Shown piece after piece: positions 26,311 to 33,661 of a DNA stretch of 64,000 nt. Below the pieces are notes generated by a model, which was not told the DNA's origin, made no database searches, and saw nothing but the letters and a program-made list of their open reading frames with translations. The stretch covers positions 1 through 64,000 of the forward strand of contig JAFZAC010000010.1 in the NCBI GenBank assembly GCA_017548365.1, written 5' to 3'. Each line of letters starts with the position of its first letter. Position 1 is the stretch's first letter. This DNA comes from Muribaculaceae bacterium. Its GTDB lineage: Bacteria; Bacteroidota; Bacteroidia; Bacteroidales; Muribaculaceae. Position numbers and translations under genes: made by a program.

Positions 26311-27477
26311 TTATTCTGCTTGTTGGGGTTGATTTTGGAGCTTTTTGCTCTTTCGTTTCTTCTTTTTCTTGTCTTTTTTGTTATATAGCGGGTTGGGTTT
26401 GTGTAACACATACTCGCTATAATAGCTGATAATAAGTGTGGTGAGCGGAAGTGCGATAATGAGTCCAACGAAGCCTAAAACATATCCCCATATCGACAAT
26501 GACAGGAAAATAATTGCTGGATTGAGTCCCATTTGTTGCTTCATGATATTAGGAATTAGGATAAGATCCTGAATGACCTGGCAGATGCAGTAGGCGGCAA
26601 ATGTCAATCCAAAGAGATGCCAAAAACTCTGTCCTGAGTCAACCGAAGCCACCAGGCATAGAAACGCCGCTATTGGGAAGGATATTAGCTGCAGATAAGG
26701 CACCATATTAAGTACGCCAATGAAAAGACCAAAGACAATAGCCATGGGGAGCCCTATAATATAGAATTCAATTGCGAAAATTATTCCTACAAAAAGTGAC
26801 ACCAACGCTTGTCCACGGAAATATCGGCTCATTGTCTGCTCCACGTCTCGCATTACTTTGAAACTGATGCGACGGTAACGCGGTGGTATGGCAGCTTTTA
26901 TACCTCGGGTGATTTTGTCGTAGTCAAGCAAAATAAAGAACATGTACATAAGTACAAGCAGCACGGTTACAATACCCAGCAACATACTTACTGTGCCTCC
27001 AAGAACGCTCCAAGTTCCATTTGCTACACTGTTAATGACATTCATCCATTCTTCCTTGGTGAGCAATTTCTGCCATTGTGTTAGGTCGACGTTTTGCCTG
27101 AAAAATTCCTGTACAGCAGCAGGAATGTGTGGAATTTTGAATGTCGCTTTGGCATAGTTAGTGAGCATTTTAGTCATATCGCTCACCTCATTGCCAATAT
27201 AAGGTATCAACCACCACAGTACTATAGTGATTACAGCAATAGCAATTAGAATAGCTAAAATTGAAGCAATTGCTCTTCCTTTTAGATGCAGAGTCTTCAT
27301 TAGCCACTCAACAAGCGGGTTGAGCATATAGGCCAACAGGCCACCCACCAAGAAAGGTAATAATACTCCGCTTAGGTAGTTGATGACATATATGACAGCG
27401 ATTATACTAATGATTGCGATTATCAATCTGGTAATCCGGTCCAGGTCATATCGCTTGCGCGTTTCAGTATTCTCCAT
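26311..27477 (-). CDS. AI-2E family transporter (PerM/TqsA type)
   Basis: A 388-residue integral membrane protein. Hydrophobic segments include LIIAIISIIAVIYVINYLSG and VLLPFLVGGLLAYMLNPLVEWL, then ones around IASILAILIAIAVITIVLWW, MLLGIVTVLLVLMYMFFILL and SIWGYVLGFVGLIIALPLTT. It ends in a very basic tail (KDKKKKKRKSKK). The family is named after AI-2 export but most members have no proven substrate. The frame extends 7 codons upstream, but that ATG would lie on the predicted promoter, so the ATG at 27475-27477 is chosen. Confidence 0.87.
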   Translation of the reverse strand: MENTETRKRYDLDRITRLIIAIISIIAVIYVINYLSGVLLPFLVGGLLAYMLNPLVEWLMKTLHLKGRAIASILAILIAIAVITIVLWWLIPYIGNEVSDMTKMLTNYAKATFKIPHIPAAVQEFFRQNVDLTQWQKLLTKEEWMNVINSVANGTWSVLGGTVSMLLGIVTVLLVLMYMFFILLDYDKITRGIKAAIPPRYRRISFKVMRDVEQTMSRYFRGQALVSLFVGIIFAIEFYIIGLPMAIVFGLFIGVLNMVPYLQLISFPIAAFLCLVASVDSGQSFWHLFGLTFAAYCICQVIQDLILIPNIMKQQMGLNPAIIFLSLSIWGYVLGFVGLIIALPLTTLIISYYSEYVLHKPNPLYNKKDKKKKKRKSKKLQNQPQQAE

Positions 27478-27494
27478 TTTGTTTTTTATTTTTT

Positions 27495-27527
27495 GCAAAG
27501 TTAGAATAATCTTGACTAATAAACAAA
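27495..27527 (-). promoter_or_regulatory. Promoter of the AI-2E family gene
   Basis: On the minus strand TTTG (27524-27527), 20 nt, TAACTTTGC (27495-27503). It supports the start at 27477 and predicts a very short 5' leader of roughly 10-15 nt. Confidence 0.75.
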
Positions 27528-27655
27528 TTTCTTTGGTTCACATCGATTGCTTATGATATTAAATAATGTTTTAGTTGGTTATGTATTCATAACCACAAGT
27601 TTGCTCTTAATTATAAAATGTAGTCTTAATAAAAATTAATTAAGCAATAAAGTGC

Positions 27656-27687
27656 TTTGAAGTGTGTTGTTTTTTGTATAATTTTGC
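27656..27687 (+). promoter_or_regulatory. Promoter of the tnaA leader and tnaA
   Basis: TTTG (27656-27659), 19 nt, TAATTTTGC (27679-27687), an exact match to the Bacteroidota consensus. Transcription should start near 27692, leaving a leader of about 290 nt before tnaA. Confidence 0.85.
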
Positions 27688-27703
27688 AGAAAATAACAGA
27701 ACA

Positions 27704-27787
27704 ATGGTATTCAGAAAGCCTTTTACTACAGCCTATCAGTCGTGTAGGTTCTTGAATATAAAAGAAATAGACCATTTTAATCGCTAA
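27704..27787 (+). CDS. Putative 27-codon leader peptide upstream of tnaA
   Basis: A short open frame, ATG at 27704 to TAA at 27785-27787, begins about 12 nt after the predicted transcription start. It begins MVFRKPFTTAYQ and ends KEIDHFNR. It has no Trp, so it is not a sequence homologue of the Escherichia coli TnaC peptide. Its stop codon lies inside the 5' arm of a perfect 8-bp hairpin, the arrangement expected for translation-dependent attenuation. Whether it is translated is unknown. Confidence 0.4.
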   Translation: MVFRKPFTTAYQSCRFLNIKEIDHFNR

Positions 27788-27931
27788 AATCTGTTTAGCG
27801 ACACCATTGCTGTGACTTATGACTTGGCCCCAGCAATATATTCAATCAAAAATAAATATTAATAAACAGCATCGAATTGGTGTGCGCTATTGCGACAAAG
27901 AAATGAAGATCATTTGTCAATGTCATAGCGC
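27781..27931 (+). promoter_or_regulatory. Structured 5' leader of tnaA: three successive hairpins
   Basis: Hairpin 1: TCGCTAAA (27781-27788) with TTTAGCGA (27794-27801), 5-nt loop. Hairpin 2: ATTGCTG (27806-27812) with CAGCAAT (27831-27837). Hairpin 3: GCGCTAT (27884-27890) with ATAGCGC (27925-27931), enclosing GACAAA (27894-27899) with TTTGTC (27913-27918). None is followed by a T run. The tnaA ATG is about 54 nt after the last arm. I do not recognise a known riboswitch class. Confidence 0.55.
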
Positions 27932-27984
27932 GTGTTGATTCATGCATGGGAGAAATCTCACAAAAATATCACATATATATAATT

Positions 27985-29358
27985 ATGGAATTACCATTTG
28001 CGGAATCTTGGAAGATTAAAATGATTGAGCCATTGAAGAGAAGTACTCGCGAGCAGCGCGAGCAGTGGCTCAAGGACGCTCACAACAATGTATTTATGCT
28101 CAAAGCCGAGCAAGTTTACATCGACTGTTTGACCGACTCAGGAACTGGCGCTATGAGCGACCAGCAATGGTCGGCATTGATGCTTGGTGATGAGAGCTAT
28201 GCCGGTGCAACCTCTTTTTACAAGTTTCAGGAAGTTGTTCAACGAATTTTCGGTTTCAAGTATGTTATTCCCACACATCAAGGACGTGCAGCCGAGAACG
28301 TACTCTTTTCTTATCTTGTTAAGGAAGGCAATGTGATTCCTGGCAATGCTCACTTTGACACTACCAAGGGTCATATCGAGAGTCGTCATGCAACCGCTAT
28401 TGATGTGACTGTTGATGAGGCAAAAGACACTCAGCTTGAGATTCCATTTAAGGGTAATGTCTCTCTCGAAAAGCTTGAGAAAGTTTTAGTGGAGAACAAG
28501 GGAAATGTGCCTTTCATGGTTCTTACCATTACCAACAACACCGTAGGCGGTCAGCCAGTATCGATGCAGAACATCAAAGAGACTTGCGAGTTGTGCCACA
28601 AGTATGGTGTTCCCGTTGTGATGGATAGCGCACGCTTTGCCGAAAACGCCTACTTCATCAAAACACGCGAAGATGGTTATGCCGAGAAGACCATCAAGGA
28701 AATTGCACGTGAGATGTACAGCTATGTAGATGCAATGACTATGAGTGCAAAGAAGGATGGACTCGTAAATATGGGTGGTTTCATTGCTACAAACAACGAG
28801 GACTGGTATGAGGGTGCAAAGCTGTTCTGTATTCCCTTTGAAGGCTTTATCACTTATGGTGGATTGAATGGCCGTGACCTCAACGCTCTTGCAGTAGGTC
28901 TTGACGAGAATACCGAGTTTGAGATGCTCGAGACCCGCATCCATCAGGTTCAATATCTTGCAAGCAAGCTTGACGAGTATGGCATTCCTTACCAGCGTCC
29001 AGTTGGCGGTCACGCATTGTTTATCGATGCTGACAAGGTGTTGTGCAATGTTCCAAAAGAGGAGTTCCCAGCTCAAACACTCACATGCGAACTTTATCTT
29101 GAGGCAGGCATTCGTGGTTGCGAGATAGGTTATATCCTTGCCGACCGCGATCCTGTAACTCGTGAGAATCGCTTTGGCGGCCTCGACTTGCTGCGCCTGT
29201 GCATAGCTCGCCGTGTTTATACCGACAACCACATGAATGTAATTGCAGCAGCGTTGAAGAACGTTTACGACCGTCGCAACGAGATCACTCGCGGTGTTGC
29301 CATCGAGTGGGAGGCTCCACTCATGCGCCACTTTACAGTGAAGCTGCGTCGCTTGTAA
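27985..29358 (+). CDS. tnaA: Tryptophanase (tryptophan indole-lyase)
   Basis: A 457-residue PLP enzyme that cleaves L-tryptophan to indole, pyruvate and ammonia. The PLP lysine is K257 in MSAKKDGL. Two residues separate it from tyrosine phenol-lyase: Ile381 in CEIG, where tyrosine phenol-lyase has Arg, and His449 in RHFT, where it has Phe. Both favour tryptophanase. The ATG at 27985 gives the family start MELPFAESWKIKM; an in-frame ATG 13 codons upstream is less likely. No aromatic amino-acid permease gene follows. Expression is probably controlled through the long leader. Confidence 0.94.
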   Translation: MELPFAESWKIKMIEPLKRSTREQREQWLKDAHNNVFMLKAEQVYIDCLTDSGTGAMSDQQWSALMLGDESYAGATSFYKFQEVVQRIFGFKYVIPTHQGRAAENVLFSYLVKEGNVIPGNAHFDTTKGHIESRHATAIDVTVDEAKDTQLEIPFKGNVSLEKLEKVLVENKGNVPFMVLTITNNTVGGQPVSMQNIKETCELCHKYGVPVVMDSARFAENAYFIKTREDGYAEKTIKEIAREMYSYVDAMTMSAKKDGLVNMGGFIATNNEDWYEGAKLFCIPFEGFITYGGLNGRDLNALAVGLDENTEFEMLETRIHQVQYLASKLDEYGIPYQRPVGGHALFIDADKVLCNVPKEEFPAQTLTCELYLEAGIRGCEIGYILADRDPVTRENRFGGLDLLRLCIARRVYTDNHMNVIAAALKNVYDRRNEITRGVAIEWEAPLMRHFTVKLRRL

Positions 29359-29389
29359 TGTGTACACACATAGAAAAATAATTTAGGTG

Positions 29390-29428
29390 CGTCTGATATT
29401 ATCAAGCGCACCTAAATTTTATTAAAAA
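29390..29428. terminator. Bidirectional terminator between tnaA and folE
   Basis: A perfect 12-bp stem, AATTTAGGTGCG (29390-29401) and CGCACCTAAATT (29417-29428), is followed by TT on the plus strand and by A/T-rich sequence on both sides. It lies between convergent tnaA and folE. Confidence 0.8.
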
Positions 29429-29441
29429 GTGATTTAATCCC

Positions 29442-30038
29442 TTATTGCTTTTTCAAGTTGATGAGTGTGAAGAACTGCTGCTGCAATTCTACCGACTCGA
29501 ATTTTCCGCAGAATTGTATGGTGACTGTTGTTGTCTCCTGCTTCTCGATGCCTCTCATTTTCATGCACATGTGAGCTGCCTCACACACTACAATCACGCC
29601 CTTATTTTTAATGTTCTTGTCGACAATGTCGCAAATGTCGGCAGTGAGTCGCTCTTGAACTTGCAACCTTCGGGCTTGGCTTTCAACCACACGTGCCAGT
29701 TTGCTCAATCCCACGATTTCACCGTCGGGGATGTAACCAATGGAGATTGTACCGAAGAATGGAAGTATGTGGTGCTCACACAGAGAGTAGAACTCAATGT
29801 CCTTGACAATGACCATCTGGTCGCTGTCGTGTGAGAAAAGAGCTTGCTTAATCAAAACGCCAGCGTCGGTATTGTATCCGCTTGTGTTGTCAATAAGTGC
29901 CTTGGCGGCCCTTTCGGGTGTTTTCAGCAAACCTTCCCTGCTTGGGTCTTCTCCAAGCAGTTCAATTATTGCCTTTAAGTGAGACGCAAGTTTTTCTACT
30001 TGCTCATTATCGTATTGAGGTTTCTTGTTGTTGCTCAT
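29442..30038 (-). CDS. folE: GTP cyclohydrolase I
   Basis: A 198-residue enzyme making 7,8-dihydroneopterin triphosphate from GTP, the first step of folate and related pterin synthesis. Zinc and active-site residues are visible: CEHHILPFFG and VCEAAHMCMKMRGI, and the substrate block SKLARVVESQARRLQVQERL. Only 6 nt separate it from the SPOR gene, so it is the distal gene of the DUF1599-DoxX-tpiA-SPOR-folE group. Confidence 0.97.
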   Translation of the reverse strand: MSNNKKPQYDNEQVEKLASHLKAIIELLGEDPSREGLLKTPERAAKALIDNTSGYNTDAGVLIKQALFSHDSDQMVIVKDIEFYSLCEHHILPFFGTISIGYIPDGEIVGLSKLARVVESQARRLQVQERLTADICDIVDKNIKNKGVIVVCEAAHMCMKMRGIEKQETTTVTIQFCGKFESVELQQQFFTLINLKKQ

Positions 30039-30044
30039 TTCAGT

Positions 30045-30722
30045 TTATTTCCACACGTTGATGCGATCGTGAATGATAGTCATTTCCTTAGCATAGATGG
30101 GGAATGCTTGCCTCATCTGCTTCATTGCTCTATGAGCCGATTCTTCATCGGCATAGTCTCCCAGTCTTAATTTCCAAGTAGGAGCCTTATAATTGAAATA
30201 GAAATGATATTGGGGGAATTTCATAGATATGTCGCGAGCTCTTTTCATCGCGTTGGCCTTGGCATTCTTAGATTTATTGGTTTGATAAACCAGAATGCGA
30301 TAGCCATAACTTCTCATTTCAATAGTCTGTTTTGACAATGGGGTAGAGCTGTTGCCACCAGTACTGAAGTCGTGGTTTAATGATTCAGGCTTTTTGGCAT
30401 CCATCCATGGTTTAGATGCATTGTCTTTAGCCATGACAGCCGAATTGTTGGTAGCTTGTGGCGCGGGTCTTGCTGGAGCAGCATCCTGGTTTTCTCCAGG
30501 GGCAGCAGTTGCAGCAGCACCTGCGTCGGTTTTTGGAGCATTTTCACCTCCATTTTCGTGAGTTGCAGGCGCTTCGGTTTTCTTTACTGGCTCATTCAAT
30601 CCCTTTGGAGCGTTGATGTTAACCTGCGCAATACCCAAAGCTACGATAGCCACAGCAGCGATGCCGGCAATTATAATAGTCTTAAAATGAGAATGTTTCA
30701 TACCATCATCTCTTAAGTTCAT
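30045..30722 (-). CDS. SPOR domain membrane protein
   Basis: A 225-residue protein. It has a short cytoplasmic start, one transmembrane helix (IIIAGIAAVAIVALGIAQV), an Ala/Pro-rich periplasmic linker and a C-terminal SPOR domain of about 75 residues (YRILVYQTNKSKNAKANAMK, APTWKLRLGDYADEESAHRA). SPOR domains bind peptidoglycan stripped of stem peptides, often at division sites. The ATG at 30722 is 4 nt after a long dyad; the ATG 7 codons downstream (MKHSHFKT) is an equally plausible start. Confidence 0.85.
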   Translation of the reverse strand: MNLRDDGMKHSHFKTIIIAGIAAVAIVALGIAQVNINAPKGLNEPVKKTEAPATHENGGENAPKTDAGAAATAAPGENQDAAPARPAPQATNNSAVMAKDNASKPWMDAKKPESLNHDFSTGGNSSTPLSKQTIEMRSYGYRILVYQTNKSKNAKANAMKRARDISMKFPQYHFYFNYKAPTWKLRLGDYADEESAHRAMKQMRQAFPIYAKEMTIIHDRINVWK

Positions 30723-30725
30723 ACT

Positions 30726-30771
30726 AAATTAGGTTACAAAGATATATATAAATATCTTAATAACCTAATTT
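30726..30771 (-). promoter_or_regulatory. 46-bp imperfect palindrome upstream of the SPOR gene
   Basis: Outer arms AAATTAGGTTA (30726-30736) and TAACCTAATTT (30761-30771) and inner arms AAGATAT (30739-30745) and ATATCTT (30752-30758) are collinear, with two mismatched pairs between them. A minus-strand -7-like box TATCTTTG (30737-30744) lies within it. It may be an operator or an intercistronic hairpin. Confidence 0.55.
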
Positions 30772-30821
30772 TTAACGTTCTATTGTAGAAAAGCTCTTTT
30801 TAGGGCATTAAGTCGAATGAC

Positions 30822-31577
30822 TTAGAATGCAGTCACAATGCCCATGAAGTCATTGGCTTTGAGCGAAGCCCCACCAATGAGGCCACCGTCGATGTCGGGC
30901 TTTGCAAACAGTTCCTGAGCGTTGCTTGGCTTGCAGCTGCCGCCATAAAGGATAGTGGTGTCTTCGGCTAGTTGCTTGCCATATTTCTCGGCAACCAGAT
31001 TGCGAATGAAAGCGTGAACCTCTTGTGCTTGGTCGCTTGTTGCGGTTTTGCCAGTTCCGATTGCCCAAATTGGCTCGTAGGCAATGACGATGTTAGCCCA
31101 TTGCTCATTGCTGAGGTGGAAAAGCGACTCGCTAATTTCGGCCTTGATTACTTCTTCCACTTTACCAGCTTCTCTTTCCTCGAGACTCTCGCCGCAGCAG
31201 AAGATAACTTTCAGCCCAGCCTCAAGAGCGAGGTCTACCTTAGTCTTGAGCATCTCATTGGTCTCATTGTAGTATCCGCGACGCTCGCTGTGACCAAGGA
31301 TTACATAGTTTGCTCCTGTTGATGCAACCATAGGAGCAGATACTTCGCCAGTATAAGCACCACTGTTGTGGTCGGCGCAGTTTTCGGCTGCCAATCCCAC
31401 TTTGTTGATGTCAATAACCTGCTTAACAGCAGTGAGATGAGTGAAAGGAACGCCTAAGATTACGTCACACTTGAGTTCTTGAGCTACAACAGCTTCGTTA
31501 ACTGCTTTTGCGAGCTCTACACCTTCGGGAACTGTAGTGTTCATTTTCCAGTTACCTGCAACAATGTTTTTTCTCAT
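30822..31577 (-). CDS. tpiA: Triosephosphate isomerase
   Basis: A 251-residue TIM-barrel enzyme interconverting dihydroxyacetone phosphate and glyceraldehyde 3-phosphate in glycolysis. Catalytic residues are visible: Lys in GNWKMN, His in GHSERR, and Glu in [14 protein letters not shown], plus the phosphate-binding [10 protein letters not shown]. It is 49 nt behind the DoxX-type gene on the same strand. Confidence 0.98.
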   Translation of the reverse strand: MRKNIVAGNWKMNTTVPEGVELAKAVNEAVVAQELKCDVILGVPFTHLTAVKQVIDINKVGLAAENCADHNSGAYTGEVSAPMVASTGANYVILGHSERRGYYNETNEMLKTKVDLALEAGLKVIFCCGESLEEREAGKVEEVIKAEISESLFHLSNEQWANIVIAYEPIWAIGTGKTATSDQAQEVHAFIRNLVAEKYGKQLAEDTTILYGGSCKPSNAQELFAKPDIDGGLIGGASLKANDFMGIVTAF

Positions 31578-31626
31578 TTTGTCAAAAATTTAATTTAAAA
31601 TATGTTTTTAATATGATTTATTTTCA

Positions 31627-32937
31627 CTATTCTTTGTGCCTGACAGCCTTTATCTTATTGATTATGTAATTGATTACCGGATAGATGCGGTTAACAAACA
31701 ATAGAGCAATCATCAACAGCAGATAAGGCCAGAGGAATCCCCATAGTTTGGCTGCCGGTTCAAAGTCATCGCTGAGCTTTGAGATGGGGGTGTTGTTCTT
31801 GAGGAGTTTCTTGGCAGGCAAGGAGTTGAATGTCCTTTTCCATTTTACAACACCATGCTCAACATATACTACCGCAGGGTTGCCTCGAGCCAGCATTTTT
31901 ATCTCAGAGTCGTCTCCACCATAGAATGGATAGTCGGGCTCGGTGAGATTGTACCATTTTTGCACTTCTTCGTTAGAAGAAGACGTGATGCAACTGAGTT
32001 TCACATCCTGTTTATTGCAAGCATTTGCAATATCATTGAGTGTGAAAGCGTAGGCGCGATTCACCTTTGGTAGATCAGGGATGAGTACCAAAAGCTGGTT
32101 TTGTGTGGAGTCGAGCACCTCTTCGGTGATGTCGGTTCCGTCGTCATAGACAGTGAACGCGTTCATCTCGGCTTTCTTGGCAGGTGAGATATCGGGTTTA
32201 ACCAATTTGCGGTCAATGAAAGTCCATCCATCTTCGTCGTCGGGCACACTGTCGATGCTGAACTCTTGTTGCTTGCCGTCTTTCTCATAGATGAAAACGA
32301 AGTCGTTGTCGCTCATTGGGGGCAATTGGGAGCCAATATTTGTGCCCACCTTGTATGGCCTGAAATCGATGAGAGGCTGCAAGTTGTATCCAGTGAATGC
32401 GATGTTGAATCCCAATAAGGCTGTAAGCAGAATAACAACCCACTGGATGATTGGGCCGTAGACACATGGCACAGACTTGTTGAAAAACAGCAGATAAATT
32501 AATGCTAAGGTGATGGCAACATTTTTCCAAAATGTCTGCCAGTTGGTAAGTTTCAGTGCGTCGCCAAAGCATCCACAGTCGGGAACTGCGCCTGTCGCAG
32601 CAAGGAAATAGGTGAGAGGCAGCATGACAGCCATCATGGCAAGAAGCAATAGGGGAGTGGTTCGTCTCAGGCATCCTGTGAACATAAGCACACCGAGCAC
32701 GAGCTCTGCTATAGAAACGGCAAAGGCTAACACCACTTCACTTCCTGTGAGGTTAGTTAAGTTGAGGACAGCGATGTACTCTTGAAACTTATACACACTG
32801 CCCATGATGTCGATGGCTTTTACAAATCCCGAGAAGATGAACACTGCTCCAACGATTATGCGGAGTGCAATGACCACCAGTTTGTTGATTCGGTTGGTTT
32901 TCAGTTTGTTGTAAGTTTCTTTAAACTTATGAGCCAT
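31627..32937 (-). CDS. DoxX/MauE-like membrane protein with C-terminal soluble domain
   Basis: A 436-residue protein. The N-terminal ~150 residues are a four-helix DoxX/MauE-like membrane domain (VVIALRIIVGAVFIFSGFVK, AELVLGVLMFTG) with a Cys pair in VPDCGCFGDALK, as seen in MauE-like proteins handling redox partners. A ~200-residue soluble part follows, including LLVLIPDLPK and CNKQDVKLSCI, which resembles a thioredoxin-like fold without a clear CxxC. Another membrane helix is near the C-terminus. A role in periplasmic redox or disulfide chemistry is an inference. It sits in the Bacteroidota DUF1599-DoxX-tpiA arrangement. Confidence 0.75.
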   Translation of the reverse strand: MAHKFKETYNKLKTNRINKLVVIALRIIVGAVFIFSGFVKAIDIMGSVYKFQEYIAVLNLTNLTGSEVVLAFAVSIAELVLGVLMFTGCLRRTTPLLLLAMMAVMLPLTYFLAATGAVPDCGCFGDALKLTNWQTFWKNVAITLALIYLLFFNKSVPCVYGPIIQWVVILLTALLGFNIAFTGYNLQPLIDFRPYKVGTNIGSQLPPMSDNDFVFIYEKDGKQQEFSIDSVPDDEDGWTFIDRKLVKPDISPAKKAEMNAFTVYDDGTDITEEVLDSTQNQLLVLIPDLPKVNRAYAFTLNDIANACNKQDVKLSCITSSSNEEVQKWYNLTEPDYPFYGGDDSEIKMLARGNPAVVYVEHGVVKWKRTFNSLPAKKLLKNNTPISKLSDDFEPAAKLWGFLWPYLLLMIALLFVNRIYPVINYIINKIKAVRHKE

Positions 32938-32953
32938 GGTGATATAAGATTAT

Positions 32954-33499
32954 TTATGCTTCCCCTTCGTTGTGCTTGATGAGTGCGAAAACCGAGTAGT
33001 TTATCATGTCCTGAAGGTTGGCGTCGATGCCCTCGCTCACGAGTGTCTTGCCGCCGTTGTTCTCGATAGCCTTGATGCGCTGGAGTTTCGACAGAATCAA
33101 GTCGGTGTAGCTTTGCACCCTCATCAGCCTCCATGCCTCGCCGTAGTCGGTGTTCTTGGCAATCATGAGCTTCTTGGTCGAGTCGATGTGCTGGTCATAG
33201 AGTTCAAGCGCTTTCTCGCGTGTGATGTCAACATCGTCGGCATATCCCATTTCGAGTTGGATAATTGCCATAACACTATAGTTGATAATGCCTATGAATT
33301 CGGGCCAGATGTCTTCACCCACCTTAGATTCTCCATTAATTTCTAGAGTCCTGATGCGTTTAGCTTTGATAAGAATCTGGTCGGTAAGCGTCTCGGGACG
33401 GAGTATGCGCCAGTTGGGTCCGTAGTCTCCCATCTTGAAGATGAACATTTCGCGACACTGGGCTATAACCTCGTCATATTGTTTGAGTGTGTTTTGCAT
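32954..33499 (-). CDS. DUF1599 domain protein (nucleotide-modification-associated family)
   Basis: A 181-residue protein from the ATG at 33497-33499; the frame extends further but that part covers the promoter. It contains two homologous halves: DYGPNWRILRPETLTDQILI in the first and DYGEAWRLMRVQSYTDLILS in the second, each followed by an (K/Q)RI and NYSV(M/F)A block. This is the DUF1599 internal duplication. The biochemical role is unknown to me. It is the first gene of the operon ending with folE. Confidence 0.82.
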   Translation of the reverse strand: MQNTLKQYDEVIAQCREMFIFKMGDYGPNWRILRPETLTDQILIKAKRIRTLEINGESKVGEDIWPEFIGIINYSVMAIIQLEMGYADDVDITREKALELYDQHIDSTKKLMIAKNTDYGEAWRLMRVQSYTDLILSKLQRIKAIENNGGKTLVSEGIDANLQDMINYSVFALIKHNEGEA

Positions 33500-33518
33500 T
33501 TTGTGAGTTAATTTTTGT

Positions 33519-33551
33519 GCAAAATTAAATATATTTTTTTTAGTAAACAAA
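33519..33551 (-). promoter_or_regulatory. Promoter of the DUF1599-DoxX-tpiA operon
   Basis: On the minus strand TTTG (33548-33551), 20 nt, TAATTTTGC (33519-33527). It is back-to-back with the promoter of the SUMF1-like gene. Confidence 0.75.
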
Positions 33552-33583
33552 TATTTCCCGCGCATGACCAATTTTGTATTGTT

Positions 33584-33615
33584 TTTGAGTGTTTCAGAAT
33601 TTTTTCTTACCTTTG
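33584..33615 (+). promoter_or_regulatory. Promoter of the SUMF1-like gene
   Basis: TTTG (33584-33587), 20 nt, TACCTTTG (33608-33615), giving a leader of roughly 40 nt before the ATG at 33662. Confidence 0.75.
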
Positions 33616-33661
33616 TGGCAAGAGAAATATGCTCATTAATTTGAACCTATAAAACAAATAT

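Noticed and set aside
27704..27787. Homologue of the E. coli TnaC leader peptide
   Set aside because: The small ORF before tnaA lacks Trp and the Pro at the end that TnaC needs, so only positional analogy is claimed.
27985..29358. Tyrosine phenol-lyase instead of tryptophanase
   Set aside because: The phenol-lyase Arg and Phe determinants are replaced by Ile381 and His449, as in tryptophanase.
28486..29367. 293-codon open frame antisense to tnaA
   Set aside because: The sense protein is a full tryptophanase; the antisense frame is a codon-bias by-product with no recognisable domain.
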